Source: CAIWHR01 sp963726775 (GTDB taxonomy: Bacteria; Pseudomonadota; Gammaproteobacteria; Burkholderiales; Casimicrobiaceae). Taken from it: 64,000 bases of DNA. The notes under the pieces were generated by a model. The model saw only the letters and a program-made list of their open reading frames with translations. It did not search any database and was not told the origin of the DNA. Location: NCBI GenBank assembly GCA_963726775.1, contig CAVSDL010000009.1:779356-843355 (forward strand). Reading direction: 5' to 3'. Shown piece after piece: positions 43,743-51,929 of this stretch (within the stretch, counting starts at the first letter, position 1; every line of letters starts with the position of its first letter). Made by a program: the position numbers and the translations under genes.

Positions 43743-45143
43743 TTACGCGCCCGGCCCGACCATCCGCTCGGGACGCACCCACGCGTCGAACTGCTCCGCA
43801 GTGACGTAGCCGAGCGCGAGCGCCGCGGCCTTCAGCGTGGTTCCCTCGCGGTGCGCCCTTTTCGCGATCTCCGCCGCCTTGTCGTAGCCGATGTGCGGGT
43901 TGAGCGCCGTCACCAGCATCAACGAATGCTCTACCAGCAGGGCAATGCGCTCGCGGTCGGGCTCGATGCCTCGAGCACAGTGCTCGTCGAAGCTCGCCAT
44001 CCCGTCGGCGAGCAGCCGAACGCTCTGCAGCACGTTGTGGATGATCAGCGGCTTGAAAACATTGAGCTCGAAATTGCCCGACGCGCCGCCGATGCCCACG
44101 GCGACGTCATTGCCCATCACTTGCGCGGCGATCATCGTCAGCGCTTCGCACTGCGTCGGGTTGACTTTGCCCGGCATGATCGAGCTGCCCGGCTCGTTTT
44201 CCGGGATCGAAATTTCCCCCAACCCGGAACGTGGGCCGCTCGCCAGCCAGCGGACGTCGTTGGCGATCTTCATCAACACCGCCGCCAGCGCCTTCAGAGC
44301 GCCGTGCAGATTCACCAGCGCGTCGTTGGCGCCCATGGCCTCGAACTTGTTCGGCGCCGTGACGAAGGGCAAGCCGGTATAGGCCGATAGGTCGGCCGCG
44401 ACCCGCGTCGCGAAGTCCGGATGCGTGTTGAGACCCGTGCCGACCGCGGTCCCGCCCTGCGCCAGTTCGTACAGATGGGGCAGCGCCGCCTCGAGGTGCG
44501 ATCTTGAATGCGCAAGCTGCGCCGCATAACCCGAGAATTCCTGGCCGAGCGACAGCGGCGTCGCATCCTGCAGGTGCGTGCGGCCGATCTTGACGATCCC
44601 GGCAAACGCCGCCGCCTTGCCGCCCAGTGTCCGCGACAATGCGTCCAGCGCCGGCAGCAGATCGCGTGTGACCGCGGTCGCGGTGGCGACGCTCATCGCG
44701 GTCGGAAACACGTCGTTCGACGACTGACCGCGATTGACGTCGTCGTTCGGGTGCACCAGCCGGCCGTCGCCGCGCGGCCCACCGCGCAGCTCCGACGCGC
44801 GGTTGGCGAGCACCTCGTTGACGTTCATGTTGGTCTGCGTCCCCGATCCGGTCTGCCAGACGGCCAACGGAAATTCCGCGGCATGGCGACCCGCAATCGC
44901 CTCGTCCGCGGCGGCGACGATGGCCGAAGCGGTGTTCTCCGGAAGCGTGCCTAGCTGCGCATTGACCCGTGCCGCCGATCGTTTGACCACCAGCAGAGCG
45001 CGAATCAGTGCCTCCGGCATCTTCTCGGTGGAAATTCGAAAGTGCAACAGCGAGCGCTGCGTCTGCGCGCCCCACAAACGGTCCGCCGGGACCTCGATCG
45101 GGCCGAAAGAGTCGCGCTCGATGCGCGTGCCGGGATCAGCCAT
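43743..45143 (-). CDS. fumC: class II fumarate hydratase
   Basis: 466-residue iron-independent fumarase of the TCA cycle. It shows WQTGSGTQTNMNVNE, HPNDDVNRGQSSNDVFPTAM, the catalytic signature GSSIMPGKVNP and the C-terminal NPHIGYDKAAEIAK. ATG 45143 is taken as the start (MADPGTRIERDSFG); the upstream extension lacks homology. It is convergent with nudB, with only about 10 bp between stops. Confidence 0.97.
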   Translation of the reverse strand: MADPGTRIERDSFGPIEVPADRLWGAQTQRSLLHFRISTEKMPEALIRALLVVKRSAARVNAQLGTLPENTASAIVAAADEAIAGRHAAEFPLAVWQTGSGTQTNMNVNEVLANRASELRGGPRGDGRLVHPNDDVNRGQSSNDVFPTAMSVATATAVTRDLLPALDALSRTLGGKAAAFAGIVKIGRTHLQDATPLSLGQEFSGYAAQLAHSRSHLEAALPHLYELAQGGTAVGTGLNTHPDFATRVAADLSAYTGLPFVTAPNKFEAMGANDALVNLHGALKALAAVLMKIANDVRWLASGPRSGLGEISIPENEPGSSIMPGKVNPTQCEALTMIAAQVMGNDVAVGIGGASGNFELNVFKPLIIHNVLQSVRLLADGMASFDEHCARGIEPDRERIALLVEHSLMLVTALNPHIGYDKAAEIAKRAHREGTTLKAAALALGYVTAEQFDAWVRPERMVGPGA

Positions 45144-45263
45144 CACGCCGCCCCGTTGCGCAGTGCGTGCGATCGCCACCGTTTGCCGCAGCGAAAATCG
45201 ACTGGAAGCGAGGGTGCACGAATCCCGCAACCCACGAGCATGCAGATCGCCATCGCGAGCGTA

Positions 45264-45821
45264 TCATTTGCGTTTTCGGTATTCGTTGATCTCTTTCTCG
45301 AGATCGCCCGATTCCTCGCATGGAATGAGGCAGATCTTCCGGAGCGCGGCCAGGTGTTCCTCGGCCTTCGCGAGGTTGCCGACCATGAGGTAGGTCTCGC
45401 CGATGTACTCGTGTGCACCACGATGGCGCGGGTTGAGCTGCAGCGCCTTGTCGTAGTGCCGGAACGCGAGATCGTATTCGCCACGCTTCCGGTGCGCGTA
45501 ACCCAGATAGTTTTCGATGTCGGCATTCTGCGGATCGCGCAGGCGCGCGCGCGAGAACGATGTTATGGCGGCGCTCCATTCATGCTGCTGCAACGCCTTT
45601 TTGCCTCCCGCAAAATCCGGATCGAGCGCGTTGACATCGGGATTGTCTTCGGCCGCATCGCCCATCGCCGCTGCCGGAGCAAGTGCCAGCAGCAGCAGGA
45701 ACGCGCGGAACGAGGCCAGGATCGCCCATCTCGCGGCGCGCGGCGACGATGCGGAAACCTGATCGAACGCGCCCGCCGGCCGGACGTGCCCGCCTGGCCC
45801 TCCCGCCGCCAGATCTCTCAC
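45264..45821 (-). CDS. TPR-repeat protein
   Basis: 185 residues: an N-terminal hydrophobic export segment (FRAFLLLLALAPAAAMG, about 38-54) and at least two TPR units (ADIENYLGYAHRKRGEYDLAFRHYDKALQLNPRH, then AHEYIGETYLMVGNLAKAEEHLAAL). A C-terminal pair of cysteines lies in KICLIPCEES. Start overlaps the stop of the preceding larger TPR gene (ATGA). Probably a periplasmic interaction protein; partner unknown. Confidence 0.8.
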   Translation of the reverse strand: MRDLAAGGPGGHVRPAGAFDQVSASSPRAARWAILASFRAFLLLLALAPAAAMGDAAEDNPDVNALDPDFAGGKKALQQHEWSAAITSFSRARLRDPQNADIENYLGYAHRKRGEYDLAFRHYDKALQLNPRHRGAHEYIGETYLMVGNLAKAEEHLAALRKICLIPCEESGDLEKEINEYRKRK

Positions 45822-47434
45822 TTTTGCGCGACGTAATTCCGCGCGACGACGATTTCCGGTCGGCCGGGATCGGCGCCGGTCGACAAGTCGCGCAACTTCG
45901 CGAAGTAGGCGGTCGCCTTGGCGTGGTCACCGCCCGCGTTCGCCGCCATTGCCGCGCCGTAGAGTCCACGGAACCGGTTCGGCTCGCGTTTCGCGGACGC
46001 CTCGTAAGCCGCCAGCGCGGAAGCCGGTTGATTGGCCGCGCGCAGCATATCGCCCAGAAGTTCGCGCGCCGGGAGCACCGGACCCGGCGTGACGATGTGC
46101 TTTTCCATCGAATCCTCGAGATCCGCCGACGCTCGCATAAGCTTCAGCGCCACGGAGGGATTTTCCTGCGCCATCGCGATCCACGCGGACGCCGCAAGCA
46201 CTTGCACCTCCACCTGCTCGGCCCAGTACGTGTTGTTCGCGGAGTCGAGGGCGCGGCGAAGGTCCTTCAGCCGCTCAACCTCGGCCTTGGCCCCTTCCGG
46301 ATTGCCGCTCAGGGCCAGGCCCAACGCGCGGGCGTAGCGGGTGATCGCCTCCGCATAGGCGATGCTCGTCGGATGTACCTCCAGCTTCGCAGCGTCCGCC
46401 CATGCCCCGCGTTCCAGTGCATAACGTGCCGGGGTTGCGGCCATCGCGTACGGCGAGGCCGGCCTCTGCGGGTTGACCATCTTATCCCCCATCGCGACGA
46501 GCTCGGCGAGCACGCGATCGGCGTTCGCATCCTGACCCATCTGCAGGTAGGCATACTCCGCGTAGTCGAGCGCATGTCGCTGGTCGTCCCATTCGCCGTC
46601 GCGCGCGGCGGCCGCTGCGCTTCGCTCGTTGGTCTCGGCGGAATCGCGCCAGCTGCCCACGCGGGTGAAGATGTGCGACGGCATGTGCAGCGCGTGCGCG
46701 TTCGAAGGCGCGATGCTTGAATACCGCCGCGCCGCGCCCACACCTTTGTCGGCGATCGGAGGGTAGTCGTAGCTGTGGATCAGGTAATGCGCGACGCCGG
46801 GATGGTCGGGCTGGGCCGTGAACGCCTTCTCGAGCAGGGCGGCCGCCTTGAGTTGATTCGCGTAGGTCTTGTCGGCGAGGTCGACGTTCATGTCGAGCGC
46901 CAGCGCGTAGAAAATCGTCGCCTCACTGTCCTCGGGGTAGCGCGCCGCCAGCCGCTCCATCGCTTCCGCGTACGCCCTGTTGCGCTCGCGCAAGCTGGTC
47001 GTGGCGACATCCTTGTAGACAATTCCAATGGCGGCGAGATAGTCGCGCTCGCGCTCCGTCTTCGCGCCGATCGCGCGCGCCTTGGCGAGCGCCGCGTTGG
47101 CATCCTCGACCTGCTTCGGCGAGGGTGCGATTGCGACAAGCGGATTGCCCTGAATGCTCATCGCCATGCCCCAGTAGGCAATGGCACATTCGGGGTCCTT
47201 GGCGAGAACGGCATTGAAGGCCTGGATCGCGGACCGGGTCCAGAACGAATGCAGCAACGCGATGGCGCGATCGAATTCCGCCTGAACGGCCGGCGCGCAC
47301 GAATTCGAAAAATGGACGATCCCGAGCTTTTCCGGCGGCGGTGCCTTGCCTGGCGTCGGCTCGTCAGCCCAGGCCGGCATTGCAAACACCAGGCCGACGA
47401 CCGCGGCGTACAACAGCGCTTCCCTGATCTTCAT
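45818..47434 (-). CDS. secreted TPR-repeat protein (538 residues)
   Basis: Signal peptide at residues 1-23 (LLYAAVVGLVFAMPAWA), then HFSNSCAPAVQAEFDRAIALLHSFW and a series of degenerate TPR helices with the recurring HYLIHSYDYPP and HALHMPSHIFTRVG motifs. These are typical of a widespread uncharacterised TPR family whose conserved His residues suggest metal or heme binding. It precedes and overlaps the smaller TPR gene on the same strand. Confidence 0.85.
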   Translation of the reverse strand: MKIREALLYAAVVGLVFAMPAWADEPTPGKAPPPEKLGIVHFSNSCAPAVQAEFDRAIALLHSFWTRSAIQAFNAVLAKDPECAIAYWGMAMSIQGNPLVAIAPSPKQVEDANAALAKARAIGAKTERERDYLAAIGIVYKDVATTSLRERNRAYAEAMERLAARYPEDSEATIFYALALDMNVDLADKTYANQLKAAALLEKAFTAQPDHPGVAHYLIHSYDYPPIADKGVGAARRYSSIAPSNAHALHMPSHIFTRVGSWRDSAETNERSAAAAARDGEWDDQRHALDYAEYAYLQMGQDANADRVLAELVAMGDKMVNPQRPASPYAMAATPARYALERGAWADAAKLEVHPTSIAYAEAITRYARALGLALSGNPEGAKAEVERLKDLRRALDSANNTYWAEQVEVQVLAASAWIAMAQENPSVALKLMRASADLEDSMEKHIVTPGPVLPARELLGDMLRAANQPASALAAYEASAKREPNRFRGLYGAAMAANAGGDHAKATAYFAKLRDLSTGADPGRPEIVVARNYVAQK

Positions 47435-47614
47435 CGGGCACCTCCGGTAGACGTGCAGCGCAGCGGGAAAATTCGCATCGCCGCACCTGGAGGCTCAGAA
47501 GCTACTCTTGCCCCGGCCGCTCCGCAATGCAAAGCGATACCCATTCCTCGCTGCGGCGTCCCCCATAGGGAATGCTGCAAGGCAGCATGCCTCGCGATGG
47601 TCTTTGGAGAAGCG

Positions 47615-47645
47615 AAAAAAAAGGGGCGCGGCCGCGTCCCTTTTT
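47615..47645 (-). terminator. intrinsic terminator after pnp
   Basis: GC-rich near-palindrome (GGGACGCGG/CCGCGCCCC read on the minus strand) followed by eight T residues, about 20 bp after the pnp stop. A five-T run on the plus side makes it potentially bidirectional. Confidence 0.85.
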
Positions 47646-47662
47646 CGTTAGCACCGGACGAC

Positions 47663-49795
47663 TTACTGCGCCGGCGTCGGTTCCTTCGGCGACGGGGCCG
47701 GCGCAGCGGCATCTTCCACCGCAGCCTTCATCGACAGGCGCAGGCGGCCCTTGTCGTCGGCTTCGAGCACTTTGACGCGCACGACCTGACCTTCCTTGAC
47801 ATAGTCGGACACCTGATTGACCCGCTCCTTGGCAATTTGCGATATGTGCAGCAGGCCGTCCTTGCCCGGCAGCACCTGCACGATCGCTCCAAAGTCGAGC
47901 AGTCGCAGCACCGTGCCTTCGTAGATCCGGCCAACCTCCACGTCGGCGGTAATGTCCTCGATCCGTTTCTTGGCGACGTTGCACGCGTCGGCGTTGACCG
48001 ACGCGATCGTGATCGTGCCGTCGTCCTGAATGTCGATCGTCGTGCCGGTTTCCTCGGTCAGCGCGCGGATCACGGCGCCGCCCTTGCCGATCACGTCGCG
48101 GATCTTTTCCGGATTGATCTTGAACGTCATCATCCGTGGCGCGTGCTGCGAAACCTCGGCGCGCGCATGCGGCAGCGCCTCCTGCATCAGGCGCAGGATG
48201 TGCATCCGGCCCTCTCGCGCCTGCGACAGCGCGACCGCCATGATCTCCTTGGTGATGCCCTGGATCTTGATATCCATCTGCAGCGCGGTCACGCCGCGGT
48301 CCGTGCCAGCGACCTTGAAGTCCATGTCGCCCAGATGGTCCTCGTCGCCGAGGATGTCGGTCAGTACGGCAAAACGGTTGCCATCCTTGATGAGGCCCAT
48401 CGCGATACCCGCGACGTGCGCCTTGGTCGGCACCCCGGCATCCATGAGCGCGAGGCTGGCGCCGCACACCGAGGCCATCGACGAGCTGCCGTTGGATTCG
48501 GTGATCTCCGATACGACGCGCATCGAGTAAGCGAACTCCTCGCCGGTTGGCAGGACTGCCAGCATCGCGCGCTTGGCGAGGCGCCCGTGGCCGATCTCGC
48601 GGCGTTTCGGCGACCCGACACGGCCCGTTTCGCCGGTCGCATAGGGCGGCATGTTGTAATGGAACATGAAGCGATCCCGGTACTCGCCCATCAGCGCGTC
48701 GATGATCTGCTCGTCGCGGGCCGTGCCCAGCGTAGCGACGACAATCGCCTGCGTTTCGCCGCGCGTGAACAACGCCGAGCCGTGCGTGCGCGGCAGCACT
48801 CCGGTGCGAATCGAGATCGGGCGCACGGTGCGCGTGTCGCGGCCGTCGATGCGGGGCTCGCCGGACAGGATCTGGTTGCGGACGAGCTTTGCCTCCAGTT
48901 CGAACACGAAATTGTTGATCTCGTTGGCGTAGCCCGGAGGCGCGTCGACCGGGATGCACTCCTTCGCGACCGTCGTGTAGATCTCCTTGAGCCGCTGCTG
49001 ACGGGCCTGCTTGGAGCGCAGCTGATAGGCCTCGCGCAACGGGACATCGGCCACCGACGCAACCTTGGCGATCATCGCCTCGTCCTTCGCCGCCGGTTTC
49101 CAATCCCACAGCGGCTTGCCGCCTTCCTCGACGAGAGCGTGGATCGCCTCGATCGCTGCCTGCTGTTGCTGATGGCCAAACACGACCGCGCCCAGCATCA
49201 CTTCCTCGGGCAACTCGTGGGCTTCGGATTCCACCATCAGTACCGCCGCCTCGGTACCGGCGACGACGAGATTGAGCGCCGACGTGGTGAGTTCGGTCTT
49301 GGTCGGATTGAGCACGTACTGGCCGTCGACGTAGCCGACGCGCGCCGCGCCGATCGGGCCGTCGAACGGCACGCCGGACAACATCAGTGCCGCCGAGGCG
49401 CCGATCATCGCCGGAATGTCCGGGTCGATTTCCGGGTCCACCGACATCACGGTCGCGATGATCTGCACTTCATTGTAGAAACCTTCGGGAAACAATGGCC
49501 GTATCGGGCGGTCGATCAGCCGGCAGGTGAGGGTTTCCTTTTCCGACGGGCGGCCTTCGCGCTTGAAGAAGCCGCCCGGGATCTTGCCTGCGGCGAAAGT
49601 CTTCTCCTGGTAGTCCACGGTCAGCGGAAAGAAGTCCTGCCCCGCCTTGGCCACGGTGCGGGCAACAACGGTGACCAGCACGACCGTGTCGTCCAGACTG
49701 ACCATGACCGCGCCGCCCGCCTGCCGGGCGATCTCTCCGGTTTCCAGTGTCAACGTGTGGCGGCCGTACGGGATCGATTTCTTGATGGGATTCAC
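47663..49795 (-). CDS. pnp: polyribonucleotide nucleotidyltransferase
   Basis: 710-residue 3'-5' phosphorolytic exoribonuclease of RNA turnover. Two RNase PH domains (first about 1-235, second about 310-540, with GEPRIDGRDTRTVRPI, FTRGETQAI and SITESNGSS-like segments) are joined by a helical linker. KH (FKINPEKIRDVIGKGGAVIR) and S1 (GRIYEGTVLRLLDFGAIVQV) domains end the protein. It follows rpsO in the standard order, with a terminator-like hairpin between them. Confidence 0.97.
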   Translation of the reverse strand: MNPIKKSIPYGRHTLTLETGEIARQAGGAVMVSLDDTVVLVTVVARTVAKAGQDFFPLTVDYQEKTFAAGKIPGGFFKREGRPSEKETLTCRLIDRPIRPLFPEGFYNEVQIIATVMSVDPEIDPDIPAMIGASAALMLSGVPFDGPIGAARVGYVDGQYVLNPTKTELTTSALNLVVAGTEAAVLMVESEAHELPEEVMLGAVVFGHQQQQAAIEAIHALVEEGGKPLWDWKPAAKDEAMIAKVASVADVPLREAYQLRSKQARQQRLKEIYTTVAKECIPVDAPPGYANEINNFVFELEAKLVRNQILSGEPRIDGRDTRTVRPISIRTGVLPRTHGSALFTRGETQAIVVATLGTARDEQIIDALMGEYRDRFMFHYNMPPYATGETGRVGSPKRREIGHGRLAKRAMLAVLPTGEEFAYSMRVVSEITESNGSSSMASVCGASLALMDAGVPTKAHVAGIAMGLIKDGNRFAVLTDILGDEDHLGDMDFKVAGTDRGVTALQMDIKIQGITKEIMAVALSQAREGRMHILRLMQEALPHARAEVSQHAPRMMTFKINPEKIRDVIGKGGAVIRALTEETGTTIDIQDDGTITIASVNADACNVAKKRIEDITADVEVGRIYEGTVLRLLDFGAIVQVLPGKDGLLHISQIAKERVNQVSDYVKEGQVVRVKVLEADDKGRLRLSMKAAVEDAAAPAPSPKEPTPAQ

Positions 49796-49810
49796 AGTGT
49801 CCTCGGATTC

Positions 49811-49848
49811 TAAGAATGAAAATGGCCGCGCACTTCGGGCGCGGCCAT
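49811..49848 (-). terminator. rpsO-pnp intercistronic terminator hairpin
   Basis: Perfect ATGGCCGCGC/GCGCGGCCAT stem with a 7-base loop and a TTTTCATTCTT tail on the minus strand, just before pnp. As in other rpsO-pnp operons it probably ends part of the rpsO transcripts and serves as a processing point. Confidence 0.8.
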
Positions 49849-49982
49849 CGGCGTTGTACGTTCGTTGAGGGCGGGCGGCGACGACGGCTGCAGATTCCGG
49901 CGCGGTTCGTGACGACGCATCGCTTGTTCGCTTGCGCGACTATGGAGCGTCGATCGGAACCGGCCTGAAGACCCTGGCCCGC

Positions 49983-50252
49983 CTACTTGCGCAGCCCGAG
50001 CTTCTCGATCAGCGTGCGATAGCTGTCCGTGTTGCGCGACTTCAGATAGTCGAGCAGCTTGCGGCGGCGCGACACCATCCGCAGCAACCCGCGCCGCGAG
50101 TGGTGGTCCTTGACGTTGGCCTTGAAATGGTCGTTCAGGCCGTTGATTCGGGCGGTAAGCAGCGCAACCTGCACTTCCGGGGAACCGGTGTCGCCATTGA
50201 TGCGCTGATAATCGGCGATGACCTTCGCCTTTTCTTGCACGGTAACTGACAT
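49983..50252 (-). CDS. rpsO: 30S ribosomal protein S15
   Basis: 89 residues, the normal S15 length. The signature LTARINGLNDHFKANVKDHHSRRGLLRMVSRRRKLLDYLK is the rRNA-binding helix region. It lies between truB and pnp on the minus strand, as in most proteobacteria. Confidence 0.97.
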   Translation of the reverse strand: MSVTVQEKAKVIADYQRINGDTGSPEVQVALLTARINGLNDHFKANVKDHHSRRGLLRMVSRRRKLLDYLKSRNTDSYRTLIEKLGLRK

Positions 50253-50408
50253 TTGCGGTCGTCCTTCTCTCTCTATTCGTCTTGGTGCTGCATTGGCAAA
50301 GAGTGGAATTATAGCCCGAAAAATGCTTAGAATTCAAGCGCTAATCGGCTCGCGTTTAGCGCCGCCGAACCGGTTTGCCGGTGGCGGCGAGCGGCCGGCG
50401 CGCTGCCA

Positions 50409-51353
50409 TCAGTCGACGGCTCCGCCGTCGGTTCGCGCAAGGCGTACCGGGCGCAAAGTGCCGCCGCCGGCGTCGACGATCCCGAGGAAGCACGCGCCAG
50501 GACCGTAACAGCGAAAGCGGCCTGCGACACCCGCGGGCGTCGCCGCGAGCCGACCCTGGACCAGTGCCAGCGCGGAGGCGGCATCGACGGCAATCTCGGG
50601 CATCGCGCGAAGCGGCGCATCGATCGGGAGCAGCAGCGCGTCGCGCGCCGCTGCGTCCATCGTCTCCAGCGCCTGGAGCGTCACCGCACCGTCGAGCGTA
50701 AAGGGGCCGCTGGCGACTCGGCGCAGTCCGGCAAGATGAGCGCAGCTGCCGAGGGCGGCGCCGAGATCCTCGGCCAGAACCCGAATGTAGGTCCCCTTCC
50801 CGCACGCGACGCGGAGCACGGCGATGGGAGGCGTCCAGGCGATAATTTCGATCGCGTCGATCTCGATCTCGCGTGGCGCGCGCGGAATTTCGATGCCGGC
50901 GCGTGCGTATTCGTAGTAGTTGCGACCTTGGTGCTTCAGCGCCGCGTGCCGCGGCGGGATCTGCATTGTCCGGCCGATGAATCGCGGCAGCGCCGCCAGG
51001 AGTTCGGCCCCGGAAAATTCCGGTACCCGCTCGGTAACGATTGCGCCTTCCGCATCGCCGGTCGTCGTGGCAACGCCGAAACGCACCGTCGCCACGTATT
51101 CCTTGCGGGCATCGAGAAGCGCCTGCGCGAACTTGGTCGCGTCGCCGAGGCACAGCGGGAGCAGTCCCGAAGCCAGCGGATCGAGCGTGCCGGTGTGTCC
51201 GGCTTTCTCGGCGGCGTACAGGCGCCTGGAGCGCTGCAGCGCGGCGTTGGACGTCATTCCGGCCGGCTTGTCCAGCAGCAGAACGCCATCGACACGCCGG
51301 CGCGGCGCGGGTGCCGGCGCGGTCGGCCCATTCGTCGCCGCCGCTTGCTTCAC
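50409..51353 (-). CDS. truB: tRNA pseudouridine(55) synthase
   Basis: 314 residues. LLLDKPAGMTSN begins the synthase fold; the catalytic Asp is in HTGTLDPLASGLL (about residue 56), followed by RHAALKHQGRNYYEYAR and CGKGTYIRVLAEDLG. The C-terminal part matches the TruB PUA-like extension. It uses GTG 51353 as the most plausible start, since no in-frame ATG precedes the fold. It sits between rbfA and rpsO. Confidence 0.95.
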   Translation of the reverse strand: MKQAAATNGPTAPAPAPRRRVDGVLLLDKPAGMTSNAALQRSRRLYAAEKAGHTGTLDPLASGLLPLCLGDATKFAQALLDARKEYVATVRFGVATTTGDAEGAIVTERVPEFSGAELLAALPRFIGRTMQIPPRHAALKHQGRNYYEYARAGIEIPRAPREIEIDAIEIIAWTPPIAVLRVACGKGTYIRVLAEDLGAALGSCAHLAGLRRVASGPFTLDGAVTLQALETMDAAARDALLLPIDAPLRAMPEIAVDAASALALVQGRLAATPAGVAGRFRCYGPGACFLGIVDAGGGTLRPVRLARTDGGAVD

Positions 51354-51456
51354 CGGAGTGGCCAGGCCACCGCGCCATTCGCGCTCGGCGCCCCGGCCCC
51401 GCTTCGCCGCGCGCCATCGAGAAACCGAACCGCGGCGCCTCGGCCGTCGCCCCGAG

Positions 51457-51825
51457 TCACGACGAGAGCTTGTGGTCCTCCGCGACCGCCTCGTCGATGA
51501 GCTGCGAAATACGCATTCCGGATTCGATCGAATCGTCGTATGCGAAATGAATCTGGGGAACCGTGTAGAGCCGCAGCCGGCGCGACAGCGCGGTGCGCAG
51601 GAAACCCGCCGTATGCTGCAGCGCCTTGACCGCCTCGTCGGCGTGCTCGCGGCCGGCCAAGTGGGTGACGAATATCTTCGCGTGCGACAGGTCCGCCGAC
51701 ACCTCCACCGCCGTGATCGTAACGTGGCCGGCGCGCGGATCCTTGACGCTCTCGCGCAACAGCCCGGCAAGTTCGCGCTGGATCTGCTCGCCGACGCGCT
51801 GTGCCCGCTGTGAGTGCTTTTTCAT
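51457..51825 (-). CDS. rbfA: 30S ribosome-binding factor A
   Basis: 122 residues, KH-like fold for late 30S maturation: RVGEQIQRELAGLL, DPRAGHVTITAVEVSADLSHAKIFV and a C-terminal LRLYTVPQIHFAYDDSIE. It starts at ATG 51825 (MKKHSQRAQR); the upstream frame is not conserved. It follows infB. Confidence 0.96.
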   Translation of the reverse strand: MKKHSQRAQRVGEQIQRELAGLLRESVKDPRAGHVTITAVEVSADLSHAKIFVTHLAGREHADEAVKALQHTAGFLRTALSRRLRLYTVPQIHFAYDDSIESGMRISQLIDEAVAEDHKLSS

Positions 51826-51929
51826 CGCCGTCCGCCCATTGTCGCAAACCGACGCATAGGTATGTGCAAGAACCGCATGGCCGAGCAACTCCGGGCGTCA
51901 CGTCGCATCGCCGCTGCGATTGAATCCGG

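Noticed and set aside
46775..49813. 1012-codon plus-strand ORF opposite pnp and the TPR gene
   Set aside because: It is antisense to well-supported genes, rich in Arg/His/Asp as expected from the complementary frame of high-GC genes, and has no recognisable domain.
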